Under the pieces are notes generated by a model. That model did not search any database, was not told the DNA's origin, and saw nothing but the letters and a program-made list of their open reading frames with translations. Positions 33,516 to 45,852 of a stretch of 64,000 bases of DNA are shown piece after piece. This DNA comes from Pardosa pseudoannulata (lineage: Eukaryota > Arthropoda > Arachnida > Araneae > Lycosidae), in assembly GCA_032207245.1 (NCBI GenBank), contig CM063506.1, positions 22,687,551-22,751,550 on the forward strand, in the 5' to 3' direction. The translations under genes and the position numbers were made by a program. Every line of letters starts with the position of its first letter. Position 1 is the stretch's first letter.

Positions 33516-34805
33516 CTAGCATATAGCCATCATATGACGGGATCAGTAAAATTTTTAATTTTTCAGAATTGTAAAGAACCCTATGAGGCAGATAAAAAAA
33601 ATTGTTTTTTTGGTTGAGAATTACCTTTCAACAAAAATAATCGATTAAAATTATCACATATGTACTTAATCTATTATTTAAGTCAAATAAAAAAGAAAAT
33701 TATTTATGTAATATCTAAGTTTAGTGATAAAACGTATGGAAATAATGCAGAAAATGTTTAAATAATTTTAAATAAGAAATGATTAAATGAGATGGTTAAA
33801 GGAATGACGTCATAAGGCTAGAAAAAAAATTGTTATTTTTACCTATTTATTATGTGATAAATTGGCAAATTTAATTGCTTTCTCTTAAAATGGGGCTTTA
33901 TATAATGGCATTAAATGCTCGAAAAGGGGACGGAGTGGATTTCGAACGTGTTAAAGAGGACAGTATTTTTCGCTGTGATACGAAGCTTATTCATGCCAAT
34001 TTACTTCAGAATCGGATCTATAGTTTAGTAAAAGATAAACTTTACTCGCTTTGAATTTTGTAAACCCTAACTCATCAAAAATCCAATATGGATGCTGTAT
34101 CCATTCCAGGTCCAACAGCTTCATAACTTCGTGGACAGACGGACAGATAACTTAGGCTATTATTACATTACGAGAAGAAAGTTTAAGGATACACAACATG
34201 AAACGTTTATGTGGCAAGGGACATTCGTAAAGCAATACGTGAATTTAATAAAATAAAAATAATAAAAATTATAAAAAGTTGAAAAAATAGTAAAAATAGT
34301 AAAAATTTATTTTAAAAATAATAAAACAACCTTTAAAATAACAAAATAACTTTTGGAATAAAAATTTAAAAGAAAAAGCAGAAAATATTAAATTTATTAG
34401 ACATTTAAAAAAATTGGTTTATCGGATATAGAACCATAGACCCGAGAAGTACAACAATCAATTGGGCGGACATTCTACCAAACGTACAACGCCTTCATGT
34501 TGTGTGCGAATTAATTATAGTATATAAAGGTTAAAGTAGAAATAGTCCAGAAATTTAAACATTGCTCTCTGTTTTTGCCATTTTATCAAGAATGAATTTT
34601 GTATAGAATAAGAGGAAGGATAAGGCTTGAAATAATAGCATTAAACGCTCGAAAAGGGGGGGGATGGGGTGGACTTCGAACTCGCTTTTTCAATTTTGCT
34701 AACCCTAACTCATGAAAAATCCAATATGGATGTCTGTATCCATTCCAGGTACAACCGCTTCAGAAATTCGCGGACAGACAACTTAGGCTATTATTATATA
34801 GGGGA
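33516..34805 (-). mobile_element. Composite Helitron with repeated 5' end
   Basis: The 3' end is CTAG at 33516-33519 and the 5' end TC at 34804-34805 (reverse). The tandem repeat outside joins cleanly across it (TATATAA / TTGGTACCC against TATATAACTGGTACCC), so the whole 1.29 kb is one insertion. Inside, the 5' terminal sequence occurs twice, once ending at about 34175 and once at 34805, separated by an AT-rich A/T-triplet-like stretch. Block B has a further iteration (59475-61085). No coding. Confidence 0.7.
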
Positions 34806-35035
34806 TTGGTACCCAACTACCTTAAAGAGCATAACAGTTGATGATCTTTGTCTTTTGTTGCTTAAAGTACGTAATTCTATATAACTGGTACCCAACCACC
34901 TTAAAGAGCATAACAGTTAACGATCTTTGTTGTTGCTTAAATTTTTACGTAATTCTATATAGCTGATACCCAACTACCTTAAAGAGCATAACAGTTGATG
35001 ATCTTTGTCTTTTGTTGCTTAAACTTTTACGTAAT
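34806..35035. repeat. 80-bp tandem repeat, three units
   Basis: Units begin at about 34806, 34886 and 34965 with GGTACCCAACTACCTTAAAG, contain GAGCATAACAGTTGATGATC and end TACGTAATTCTATATA. The array originally continued to the left of the Helitron (33470-33515). Confidence 0.88.
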
Positions 35036-36001
35036 CAGCGCGATAACTTATCAGTCCCGCTAAAAAAACAACAAAAACAGGGAAAGTTTGAATTATTTCC
35101 TTTTTCTGCCCTTAGATTTTAATTTACTCAACTTTGAATCTTTTAGAGAGCGTATTTATTTATTTCTCTACATCTAATATCCTATAATTAAAATAAGTTG
35201 CTAGTTTCGTTCACTTAAAATGACTTTTATAGCCGTGGGAACAAATATATTTTCATTTAACCAAAAAAAAGTTTACTACAGATGTAGAATAACTCATTAT
35301 GAACAGAGGTAATACCACTAATATGAAAGTTCGAAATCCTTCGACAGAAATCAGACCCTTTTATTAAAACTTTTATTTTTCGAAATAGATTATTACAACT
35401 TTTGAAATTAAAAAGAAATTCCAGTTTCTTTAATTTTTTCCGAGTAAATAATAACATATTAAAAATCAAAGTTTTGAATTTGGACGATCAAGAGGCAATG
35501 TAATAATAAAATTCTATTAAATTAAAATCCTCAGTTAAGTATTTTCTGTTTTCCATTGAAAATCTAGATTCCCTATTAATAATTTCTAAAACACATTTTT
35601 CATAATAATAGCAGCGTACACTCATTTCCAGGCACCTTGAATTTAGAACGCAGACCCGTTGATTCATTTTTCCCGCGCATTTTGACGTACTATATCTTCT
35701 AGTATAAATTAGAAGTAATTAAAGTGAAGTGATTGGTTACCGGAATGACATCATTCCTGGAGTCCCTCCCCTTTCAAAAGTTAATAAAAGGCTTAGCACA
35801 CAGATTTCGTGGCTTTTCCTTTGAGATCACGATGTAATATATCACAAAATATTTCCCTTGTTGCGTTTTTCCATACGGCGATTTGTGCTTTATCTGGTGT
35901 TCTAAATAAAAGATGTTTTTGTAAGTGACCGTCTGCATCAATATACTCGGGTATTACATTCTACGGTATTTTTAAATTATGTAGACGTTATATATAAGTT
36001 A

Positions 36002-36051
<50 letters not shown>

Positions 36052-36529
36052 GTATTTCTGTATGTTGAAATGTCATATCAACATACCGTAAGTTGCTATT
36101 TATATTTTTGCATATGTTCTCTTCATTGAAATCTTCAAAAGCAATTATTTTAGTTAAATATGCGTTACTATTATAACGTCATTCAGGTGTCTATGTGGAG
36201 AAAGCACTTGTCAGACGCTCAACCTCAAGACATCCGTATTTTTATTTACATCACTACACACAATATACATGTAAAAAACATATAAATCTACACAAACGAA
36301 ACGAATCGACTCATCACTTCTCCCTAGAAACGCGCATTCTCTCTCGAGTCAACATCAATCCACTCACTTCACTTCGTTTTCACTTTAGTAGTAATTCAGG
36401 GAGGAAAGAAAAAGTAGATGTTACACTATATATTACCTGAAAAAACTTTTTTTTCAATGCAGCAGGCGATACAGACATTATCCTAACGCCCTTAACAAGG
36501 CTGTGAATCTGTTACTCATTTAGCAACAC
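35036..36529. other. Non-coding sequence shared with block B; (TA)n microsatellite
   Basis: Matches 61336-62820 closely. It includes a (TA)n run at about 36008-36042 that block B lacks. A 70-codon minus-strand frame (35257-35469) is open in both blocks (61556-61768) with two or three amino-acid changes, which the overall near identity explains. No gene called. Confidence 0.5.
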
Positions 36530-37208
36530 TCGAAGAGCACTTGAGCTTAAGGTATGCTACGCAGGCAAGTAACATCACCCCTGCTGGGTTCTAGTAATTT
36601 AGGAGTAGGGACCAAGCAGAAGACCCTCAGGCCTGGCCTGCCACCCCCGGAGGTATCGTTTGAGAACTTTATCTGAAATATTTGTCTTCTTCAGTGGCAT
36701 GACAGCCCAGGATGGGCCCTGGCCTTTTCAATAAGCTTTTTCCAAGACATCCTTCTGGAGGTCAAATTCTTCCAGTTTTTTACTTTAAGTACCTGAAGGT
36801 CTCTTTCCAGGCAGGCTGTCCATCTCAAGGCTGGGTCTTCCTCGTCTTCGCGTTGCTTTAGGTTTTGCATCGAAGACCCTATTCGTTGTTCGGTCATTGT
36901 CCATTCTGATTAGATGGCCTTTCCACTTTATTCTTTGCAATTAGATGAAATTTGTTATGTCAGGGGTTCATTATATAAATTATATAGTTCTAAACTTGAT
37001 CTCTTGAGCCATATATTATTTTTTTTGTATTCCTCCAAATATACTTCTAAGGATTTTTCTTTCAAAGGTCGCCAGTATCTTTTCATCTGACAAAGTTGTT
37101 GCCCAGGTTTCACATGCATAAGTTAAAACTGATCTTATTAGACATTTGTAAAGTAAAATTTCTGTTTTCCTTTTTATTAATTTTGGTTTTATATAAAACA
37201 TTTATTTG
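36530..37208 (-). pseudogene. LINE reverse transcriptase C-terminus and 3' UTR
   Basis: Minus strand, from 37208: KLIKRKTEILLYKCLIRSVL, YACETWATTLSDEKILATFE, RKILRSIFGGIQKK, then after frame breaks LQVLKVKNWKNLTSRRMSWK and ending ARAHPGLSCH at about 36696. The downstream untranslated part (GAGGTATCGTTTGAGAACT, plus strand) is shared with 7255-7370 and 62870-62950. The upstream part of this LINE continues at 37800-37908 and 38541-38720, after two insertions. Confidence 0.82.
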
Positions 37209-37800
37209 CCATCATAACTCTTGTAACGGCACCCTCCACTCCAGGGCTCCACTAACACCCTGTGCTGTGGCGCTATACTTGCGTGGGACCTGCCCTCCTA
37301 CTTTACTGGGGCAGATATGTTCGTTGACTGTCGCTGGGATGCATAACCCAAAATAAAGCTCAAAAGGCTTAGACAGACAATACAAATTTTATTTAAAAGA
37401 ATTATGAAACATTAGAGTAAATACAAAATGTATTTACTCTACAAAATGTCATATTTAGAACCTCGGCTCCTGGATGAATCAGAAAGAATAAACCGGAGCA
37501 TATTTTTAAGTCCAAACGTAAAAACCGTTGTCATGGTTTCTCACATCAAACCGAGAGATATCTCCAAGTCGCAGGCCCGAATCCAACCCTAATGCTCTCT
37601 TACAGATCTTCTCTTCCTTTCCTAGGGGGAGTCAGCTCCTCCGAAACTTGATTCCTTCCCAAAAGAGAAAATCCTCCCTTTCAGATACACTGCAAAAACA
37701 GATCAGCGACACATCCCAAAAAACCATTATCAGCCCCCTTTAGCCGTCCGGCACCTATTTCCCCCAGGAACGCCAGGTGGAAGAGTCAATGGGGCGATAT
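37209..37800. mobile_element. Insertion in the LINE, LTR-like, unclassified
   Basis: The segment separates two parts of one LINE. It starts TGTAACGGCACCCTCC, is richer in GC than its surroundings and contains AATAAAGCTC (a polyadenylation-like signal). These traits suggest a solo LTR, but I could not define matching ends or a target duplication. A hairpin AGAGTAAATAC/GTATTTACTCT lies at 37414-37440. Block B keeps the first 200 bases or so (63495-63702). Confidence 0.35.
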
Positions 37801-38720
37801 CATGAAGGACACACATGAGTCGTGGGTGCAAATTCCTTACAACTTCCTTGTGGATCTCTGTTATAACATCATTTTTGTTGTTTACCTCAGATCCTAAATA
37901 AGTGAAGCCAGGGCCGTAGGCAAGGGGAGAGATTTAGGGGACTCGTCCCCCTCCGAAATTCTAAAATACCGTTTTGTGAAAAGAAAATGAACCACGTGTG
38001 TGTGTCATCTGCCTAGCTGTGCATAGACAAAAGTAGGCTTAGAACAGTGACATTGAGTTAAGGAGTAGGTGCAAATTGGATTCGGCTTCTAAGAACAGAT
38101 TGGCTAGAACTTTTGACAAGTCATCACAATATTGTTGCACAATTGGAAGAAATTGTGGAAATTTTTTAGCGAATTTTTTTTAAAGGCATATTTTATAATA
38201 TAAAGTAAAAATTTGAACCTTTTCATTTTCTTCCAAAAATATTCTTTTTCTTTAGTTATACTTCTATTTTAAAAATTAGAATTTAATACCATGTTAGTTT
38301 ATATATTTTCAATGTTAATTTTACTGTTAATTCATTGTGTAGTTACTACATGACTCATTCAAGGCTATAAATTTGTTCATTATATCATTTTTAATCATTT
38401 TGATATTTTAAAATCCCATTGTATTATGATACTCATTAGGAGTATACATACATAAGAAAACCTGTAGTTTTATTGAAGTATCCCTCATTAACACAATGTC
38501 CCCCTCCGAAAATATTTCTGGCTACGGCTCTGGGTGAAAGCAATCAACCACCTCAAATTTATATCCTTCCATTTCTAGATGTTCACTTACGTACCCAGCT
38601 TTTGTGCATGGCATATATTTTGTCTTATTTTCATTTACTCTAAGGCCCATCTTAAGAGCATCTTTCTCTAGAGATAGAAAGGACTGCGCTAATGCTGCGA
38701 CTGAAAATTTTATACACTGA
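37801..38720 (-). pseudogene. LINE reverse transcriptase, upstream part, split by a hAT
   Basis: Minus strand: SLEKDALKMGLRVNENKTKY, EMEGYKFEVVDCF, then the hAT (37909-38532), then FTYLGSEVNNKNDVITEIHK and ending near 37801. The two halves join in frame over the hAT target. This is the portion immediately upstream of the fragment at 36530-37208. 5' truncated near 38720. Confidence 0.8.
37909..38532. mobile_element. hAT-type MITE in the LINE
   Basis: The ends are inverted (CAGGGCCGTAGGCAAG against CAGAGCCGTAGCCAG). The 8-bp flanks AGTGAAGC (37901-37908) and GGTGAAAG (38533-38540) are a decayed duplication. No coding. A second copy begins at 63703 near the window end. Confidence 0.78.
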
Positions 38721-39230
38721 AAAAAAAATTTTTTTTGAAATGTTTGTGACGCTCTCAATGCTAAGGTATCAGCCTCCGCTCTGGCTACTGCATCAGCCCG
38801 GGCATAAAGAAAAATTACCATCTCTTAAACATTTACTTTTTAAAATATATTATTTCAATTTATTTTAAAAACTACTCAGATCATCTAAAACTACAATAAA
38901 CGCAATTGTTTAGAATGAAACATGTAACATAACAAAAAATAAATCAGAAGTACAAGAACAGAAAAAATCAAATAAGAGATACTTGTTCCTACCAGAAACT
39001 GTTAATCACAAACATTTTTCCCATTTTTAATACTAATATAATTGAATATATTATTGAACAATTAACAGAAGTATATGAACATCTGCTGCTGTTTTAATTG
39101 TTATTTGTGTAAGGCTGACCACCTAACCGGACATATGCTTTGCACCCCAGGACCCTTGGTCTTGGAAACGGAGACTGGCATGGTTGGCCTGGCCCCCTAG
39201 GAGCTGTTGCGCAAAGGATTTTAATTTTTA
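38721..39230. other. Unclassified stretch
   Basis: 38747-38820 is GC-richer and 39100-39210 more balanced. The rest is A-rich. No gene or recognisable element. A 67-codon minus-strand frame near 39100-39297 is unsupported. Confidence 0.35.
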
Positions 39231-39474
39231 GATCTATATATATATAAATGAATTTGTGTTTATCTGTACTCGAAAGACTCAAAAACCATACATACAATCG
39301 CCGGGAAAATTTGGGAAATTATTAGGTAAATCCCTAGGAAGGGTTTTGTAAATTTTTAACGTTCGAAATCCATTCCTTCCCCCTTTTTCGAGCATTTTAT
39401 GTCATTATTCCAAGCATTATTTTCCCCGGTTAAACGCAAACGATTAAGTTTTTAATTTATCGCATCATAACTAA

Positions 39475-40310
39475 GGGCCATATTCACCAAAATCAGGGTA
39501 TCCAGGATCAAAGAGCGGATCAGGGAATCGGTAGATCAGCGATCACACGCCATTAACTGTGACTTAAACTGGTGTCATATGCACCATGAGTGGATTCCCT
39601 GATCTATAGATTAATTATTGCAAATATGTAAGCGATGTTTTGATTGGTCAATAAACGAGATTCTCCGGGGATAGTTCTCATGCTAAGTTGATTTACATAT
39701 TTACTCAACCAGACATAAATATCGTTTGAGGAAATTATAAATTTAGTCAAGGATCTGTAGTTTTACTGATATTTGCTCACGAAATAAGAATGGAAGAATA
39801 TAAAAGGAAGAATTTTGATGAAACCGAGGCAGAATCTTTTCTGAAAAATCTGGAAAGATCCAGTAGCAAAATACCTTGATGCTAACAAAAATTTTTCAGC
39901 AGAAGATAGAGCATTATTCTTTTCCGAAGGAGCTGAAATCGTGTCATCTAGCATTCGAATTAATGATTCAGCTGTATATTTATTAAAACGATAACGCGAC
40001 CGAAAGTCCACATCATCCAAACAATCCAAATCATTTGTTCTATCTGGATGCACAAATCTTTTCCTGCGGTTTTCTGTTATTTGTAAAACTTCGAAATCTT
40101 CTAAATCTGAAAATATATCCGCCATGTTTGTTTTCAACGCAGAGCGCATGCGTAAAATGTAGTATCCGTGGATTAGGCAATTAATCCTCCAAATTCGGGG
40201 GATCAGAAACGGGATTAAAATGAGCTGAAAGCCGCGGATTCTCGTTGAAGAATACGAAAATGCTGATTCGCGGTTAGATATGAGTATTAAAATCGTGGTG
40301 AATATGGCCC
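39475..40310 (-). mobile_element. PIF/Harbinger element, internally deleted
   Basis: The termini are inverted (GGGCCATATTCACCA at the left, its complement at the right), flanked by TAA on both sides (39472-39474, 40311-40313). The TAA target and GG start are Harbinger traits. It lies inside a Helitron whose sequence resumes beyond it. Length 836 bp, far short of an autonomous element. It keeps only the beginning of the nuclease gene. Confidence 0.88.
39763..40125 (-). pseudogene. HARBI1-like nuclease, N-terminal fragment
   Basis: From the ATG at 40125 a 120-codon frame reads MADIFSDLEDFEVLQI, later DVDFRSRYRFNKYTAESLI and LSSAEKFLLASRYFATGSFQ. This is the N-terminal segment typical of Harbinger nucleases (the FR.RYR.. 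region and the RYFATGSFQ block), which belong to the DDE superfamily. The normal protein is about three times longer, and the catalytic residues are missing because the element is deleted after RYFATGSFQIF. Upstream in-frame codons to 40338 lie partly outside the element, so I chose the internal Met. Confidence 0.85.
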
Positions 40311-40560
40311 TAAGTGAAAGAAGCAATATTTCTAGCAATGTGACGTCATCCCAAGTAAGTGTTTTAAACGCAGTTTTCCTCGGTTAAAAGCATGAGATTA
40401 AAATTTTCAATTTATCACATAATAAATAGGTGAAAACGATATTTTGTTTTATCATTATGACGTCATTCCTTTAAATATCTCATTTATTCATTTCTCATTT
40501 TATATTATTTAAACATCGACTGCGTAGTATCAATTCGATTTGAACTGGAAATTTAGGTAT

Positions 40561-41835
40561 AAAGGGATTAACTTTCATTTCTATGGGACGCAAATTATAG
40601 CATTTTTTTTATAAGAACTAATTTTGAAATTAATTCTTGGTTAATTTTTACCTTACAATGAAATGTTTATCAACAATATTCTAACAACTAAAAGTACAAA
40701 TTTCAGTGACTCTCATGGGTAAATAAAAAGCTATCATTTTATATAGTTATCTGCATATTCATATGGTTGTCAATATGAATGTGTGTTTCTGTTTCATACA
40801 AAACCACGTGGTTTGTCATAAATTTCCTTAATTTTGGACAACATTTATTAATACTGTTGATGTCGAAACCTCTGCTTCCTATTCTACCACCTAATATGGC
40901 AAGATCTATTAACGTTGCTAATCAACGTACAGTAATAATACAGTAATGTAATTATATAATAAAAATAAAATAAAAATACAAGAAGCCTCATGTAATAAAT
41001 ATGAATGGTCGAGGAGAGTGCAAATTATACAAAATCAGCATGTTTAGAAGAAATTATCACTAAAACGGTAAAAATCAAGTGCAAACGAAATTTTTTTTCT
41101 ATTTTTCTGTAGCATTATTCTTCTTATTTTTTTTTACTCTACATTTGAATTAAACTTTTTACTGTGATCAATTTTACTGTTTACCATTCAAAGAATTTTT
41201 GGATAAATTATTAGTTTAACTTCCATGTGAATGAATTTCACGTTTAGGTTTTAAAGGGATTAACGTTTAAAACCTAATTATGAAATTATATATTTTTTTT
41301 TAATTTAACAATTACTAATATTTCTTCTCACACAGAAATCTAAGAAGGGAACCTGAAAAGTTTTAGGTTTTAAATCAATGAAAGATGATTCACAATCTGA
41401 TTAATTTTATTTAATTTCCCTTAAACATTTGATTCATAACACAGACATTTAGGTGTGCTGGCGCCATCTACCGATCATTAAACAAAAGAAAATTGATTTG
41501 ATTAGTTCTTAGGTTTAAATGTTGTACTTTTAATAATATAATTAAACTTTCTTCCTTGCTTACTCTTAATTTTTCTACTTTTTATATAAAAATAACATCA
41601 ATCCTGCCATAGATAAAATGAGCTTTCAGTGATATTTATAAAGAATTAAAAATCAAATTACTTAACATTTATTTGAATTTGTTACATGAAGTCACTATAA
41701 CATTTAAGAAAAAAATATTTAATTATTTATTTAATTTAAAAAATTTTTTTCTATATTAAATTCCCTACGAATAATGTATATTTTACATTTGTAATAAATG
41801 ATATATGCAAGAAATTTTTGGAATACTCTACTAAA
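40561..41835. other. Unclassified AT-rich region
   Basis: Long A/T runs with no open frame of note, no repeat match in the window and no RNA signature. The phrase TTTTAGGTTTTAAA recurs in a few short variants near 41240-41520. Confidence 0.4.
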
Positions 41836-42650
41836 CTAGCATATAGCCCGTTATATGATTGAATCAGTAAAATTTTTAATTTCCCAGAATTGTAAAGTAC
41901 CCTATTAGGCATTTTATAAAAACATAGTTTGTTTTTTAGATGAGAATTATTTGGTACACGCTCAAAAATTAGTTTATCTTCATACTCCTCTAAAGTCTCC
42001 CGATACTGTGAATGCAGTTTAGAATCACGTCGAATTCATTTAGAAAAATAATTCAAAGTTTTCTTAGATACGTTAGTAAGTTCTGCCCAATTTTTTGCCA
42101 CAGTAATTAAGGGAAGTAAAGAATGAAACCATCTTTTCCGCTACACCTTGGAGGTAGATAGAATTTGTTGTTCATACGGGTGATAAAATTCTCATTGTAA
42201 CAAAAATAAATCGATGATTAAATTTAAAATTATCACATATGTAACTAATCTATTATTTAAGACAAATATATAGGAAATTATTTACGTATATCTAAGTTAC
42301 GGTGATAAAACGTATGAAAATAATGCAGACGATATTTAAATAATTTAAAATAAGAAATGATTAAATGAGACGACTAAGGGAATGACGTCATAATGCTAGA
42401 AAAAATGTTATTTTTACCTATGTATTATTTGATAAATTGATAAATTTAATCACCTCTCTTAACCAGGGAAAATAAAGCTTGAAATAATGACATGAAACGC
42501 TCGAAAAAGGGGGAAGGGGTGGATTTCGAACATTGCTAACCCTAACTCATCAAGAATCCAATATGGATGCCTCTATCCATTCCAGGTACAACCGCTTCAT
42601 AAATTCGAGGACAGACGGACAGATAACTTAGGCTATTATTATATAGAGGA
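41836..42650 (-). mobile_element. Helitron, long subfamily
   Basis: CTAG at 41836-41839, a decayed palindrome (CCCGTTATATGATTGA), the long-subfamily block (AGTCTCCCGATACTG, GGAGGTAGATAG) and a 5' end TCCTCTATATAATAATAGCC at 42650 in reverse. Non-autonomous. Confidence 0.75.

Positions 42651-43795
<1,145 letters not shown>

Positions 43796-43855
<60 letters not shown>
43796..43855. repeat. (TA)n(TG)n microsatellite
   Basis: A short TA run passes into about 45 bases of TG repeats, directly at the 5' edge of the repeat at 43290-43795. Confidence 0.95.
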
Positions 43856-43856
<1 letters not shown>

Positions 43857-44764
43857 TGAGGCTATTTAGATCAGTAATATAATGGATTAATTAATACGAG
43901 AAGCATTGGAAGGAGGAAGCTCCTTTGTACCCTCCTATCATTTATTTTTTCTATACTCTGCGTAGGAAATAAAGTTTTTAATCGACCGTGTCACTTCAAC
44001 GACAGATAACAGTAAATAATAAATCCATTGCAAAAACAATGAATAAAATTTTATTACAGGATTTCTCACTTATTTGCCTAATGCAGATGATTCCAAGACG
44101 GACATTGTCATTAATATATGTTTATATGCATATTATTTGATATATATAATAATATATATACATGAATACATGTGTGTAAATGTAATTATTCCGTGCCAAT
44201 AAATTTGCTAATTTGCGAAAGTGACTTCTGATTATTGCCACCTTGCTAATTTCCCGTGTTGAAGCGGAAGAATGCGTTTAGAGGCTAATGAGAACCTGAT
44301 CTTACTTCTGACGTAACTGTTACGTTAGAATTATATCAGTGACCTGTTGCACCTGGTTTCCATTCAGCGCTTCACGCATTTGTGAACATTCCGTGAAAGG
44401 TCGAGTAAAGCGAAAAAGTTCGATTTAGTACAACGGTTACCTTTTAACAGTCATTTAAAATGAACATTGTTTTTTAATTGACATTAACCTTTTGTATCAC
44501 CGTATCGCAGGCCTGAAATGTACTTGGAAATTCAATGTCATTTCCTTGATGAGCTTTAATAGATGGTCTTGGGGATTTTTTCTACCCTACAAAAATAACA
44601 AATCAATACAATTTTTTCGTAGGATCCCTATAAATGATAATAATGCTGTGATTAATGCACGAGATGGAGTTTCCAAATGCTAACTGGAGAAGCTGAAGGC
44701 ATTCTTTTTGATTTAACCACATTTTAACCCATTCATTGGCCATTTTTTTCTCTTTCGAATTCCT
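43856..44764. other. Unclassified region
   Basis: The first 20 bases (GTGATGAGGCTATTTAGAT) recur at 13426. From about 44190 to 44460 composition is more balanced, but no gene, RNA or element is recognised. A 63-codon frame at 44492-44683 is unsupported. Confidence 0.35.
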
Positions 44765-45050
44765 CCCAGTTCTTTTGCGTTCTATTTTAGAGTAGGGATT
44801 AAAAGGGAGAAAAGCAGAGAGACGTGGGGTTTTACCCCTGATTTTAGATTCGAAAACTCCTTACAATTTTCTCGAGACGTAATGAGGGCTTCTGGCTGTA
44901 AATTTACTTCGGTATTACTGATCTATCATAGCATAGAATGTATCCTGACAGTATATTCCTTAAGTAATCGTTTTCGGGGTTTTATACAAAATCCTTATGC
45001 TTATTTACTGATTTAGTTTATTTTTCTTTACACACATATATATATAAGTT
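44765..45050 (+). repeat. Microsatellite-bounded repeat, 5'-truncated copy
   Basis: Follows the family from TTTTAGAGTAGGGATTAAAA through ACTCCTTACAATTTTCTCG and CGGGGTTTTATACAAAATCC to TTTATTTTTCTTTACACAC, again ending in a CA/TA microsatellite (45033-45048). It provides the uninterrupted target sequence for the TTAA element at 15651-16419. Confidence 0.65.
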
Positions 45051-45434
45051 TATTAAATTATTGAGGTATAGAGTTACCCCACATTTCACACACATCTCCC
45101 CTCTGCTACAAGTAAATAAAGACATTCAGTGAAATCTATATTTTGAAAGTAAATATGTGTAGTCAAATAATTTACAAAAATAATTCATTTGGCTTACCAA
45201 AACCCCTGTGATTTTAAGTTAAAATTGTTTTACATGTAACATCCTGCAAATATGATGTTTTATAAAAATTTTTGTTGCTATAAGAAAAGATATATTAACA
45301 AGTAATTCACTTTAAATTCTGGCTCACACGGACCCGAGATAAAGGGTAAGCTCTGCATTCCTGGGTGTTAGGAATTCTTAACATGTTGAAGGCGACATCT
45401 GTCCCTAGGAATTGGCAGTGGATTTTTCATTTGA
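45051..45434. other. Unclassified stretch
   Basis: AT-rich to 45315, then more balanced. No gene or repeat recognised. Confidence 0.4.
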
Positions 45435-45476
45435 ATGCTGGTCCCTAGAAACATTGAACTTTCTAGGGACCAGCAT
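45435..45476. repeat. Perfect 17-bp inverted repeat
   Basis: ATGCTGGTCCCTAGAAA (45435-45451), an 8-base spacer, and TTTCTAGGGACCAGCAT (45460-45476). The stem is GC-rich for this region. It is too short for a canonical microRNA precursor. It could be a small foldback, a recombination scar or a palindrome left by an element. Confidence 0.9.
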
Positions 45477-45499
45477 GAACTTGAACTTTCCGTTAAAAA

Positions 45500-45655
45500 A
45501 AACTATTGTCAGTTCCTAGTGGCTGACGTCCGAGTCAATGTGTTGAAGGACCGTGGTCGAAATTTTCTTTTCGGTAGTACACTTCATGGGTTCGAATACC
45601 AATACCGGCATGAGTGTTTGGAGCCATTTAGAATTAATTTTTGGCCATAAGTTCA
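45500..45655 (+). mobile_element. Diverged tRNA-derived SINE
   Basis: CATGGGTTCGAATACC (B box) followed by CGGCATGAGTGTTTGGAGCC matches the family's head-body junction on the plus strand. The A box and tail are hard to see. Old copy. Confidence 0.5.
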
Positions 45656-45852
45656 ATTTTAATTATGTTTCATACCATTCTTTATAAATTTAGGTAAGGT
45701 TTAACTTATCTTCTAATTACTTGGTCTTTCGTTTGCTGTATAACTAAAATAATCAATTTTGACACCATAAAACAGCTATTGGATTGTCCTTTTTTAAATT
45801 TTATCACACAATTTTTTAACACAACATTTAGGACAAAAGTATATATACATAT

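Larger units (their letters stand above)
39231..40560 (+). mobile_element. Helitron relative with a different 5' end, split by Harbinger
   Basis: From about 39352 the sequence follows the main Helitron family (TTCGAAATCCATTCC, TTATTTTCCCCGGTTAAA) and after the Harbinger insertion continues (CAATGTGACGTCATCCC) to about 40560, where it is truncated. A likely 5' end, TCTATATATATATAAATG after an A at 39231, differs from the TCCCCTATATAATAATAG start of the others. It may be a related family or a chimera. Confidence 0.5.

Noticed and set aside
35257..35469. 70-codon frame conserved at 61556-61768
   Set aside because: The surrounding non-coding DNA is equally conserved between the two blocks, so the frame shows no extra constraint.
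45435..45476. MicroRNA precursor
   Set aside because: The hairpin is only 42 bases, shorter than a usual precursor, with no extension of pairing outside the arms.
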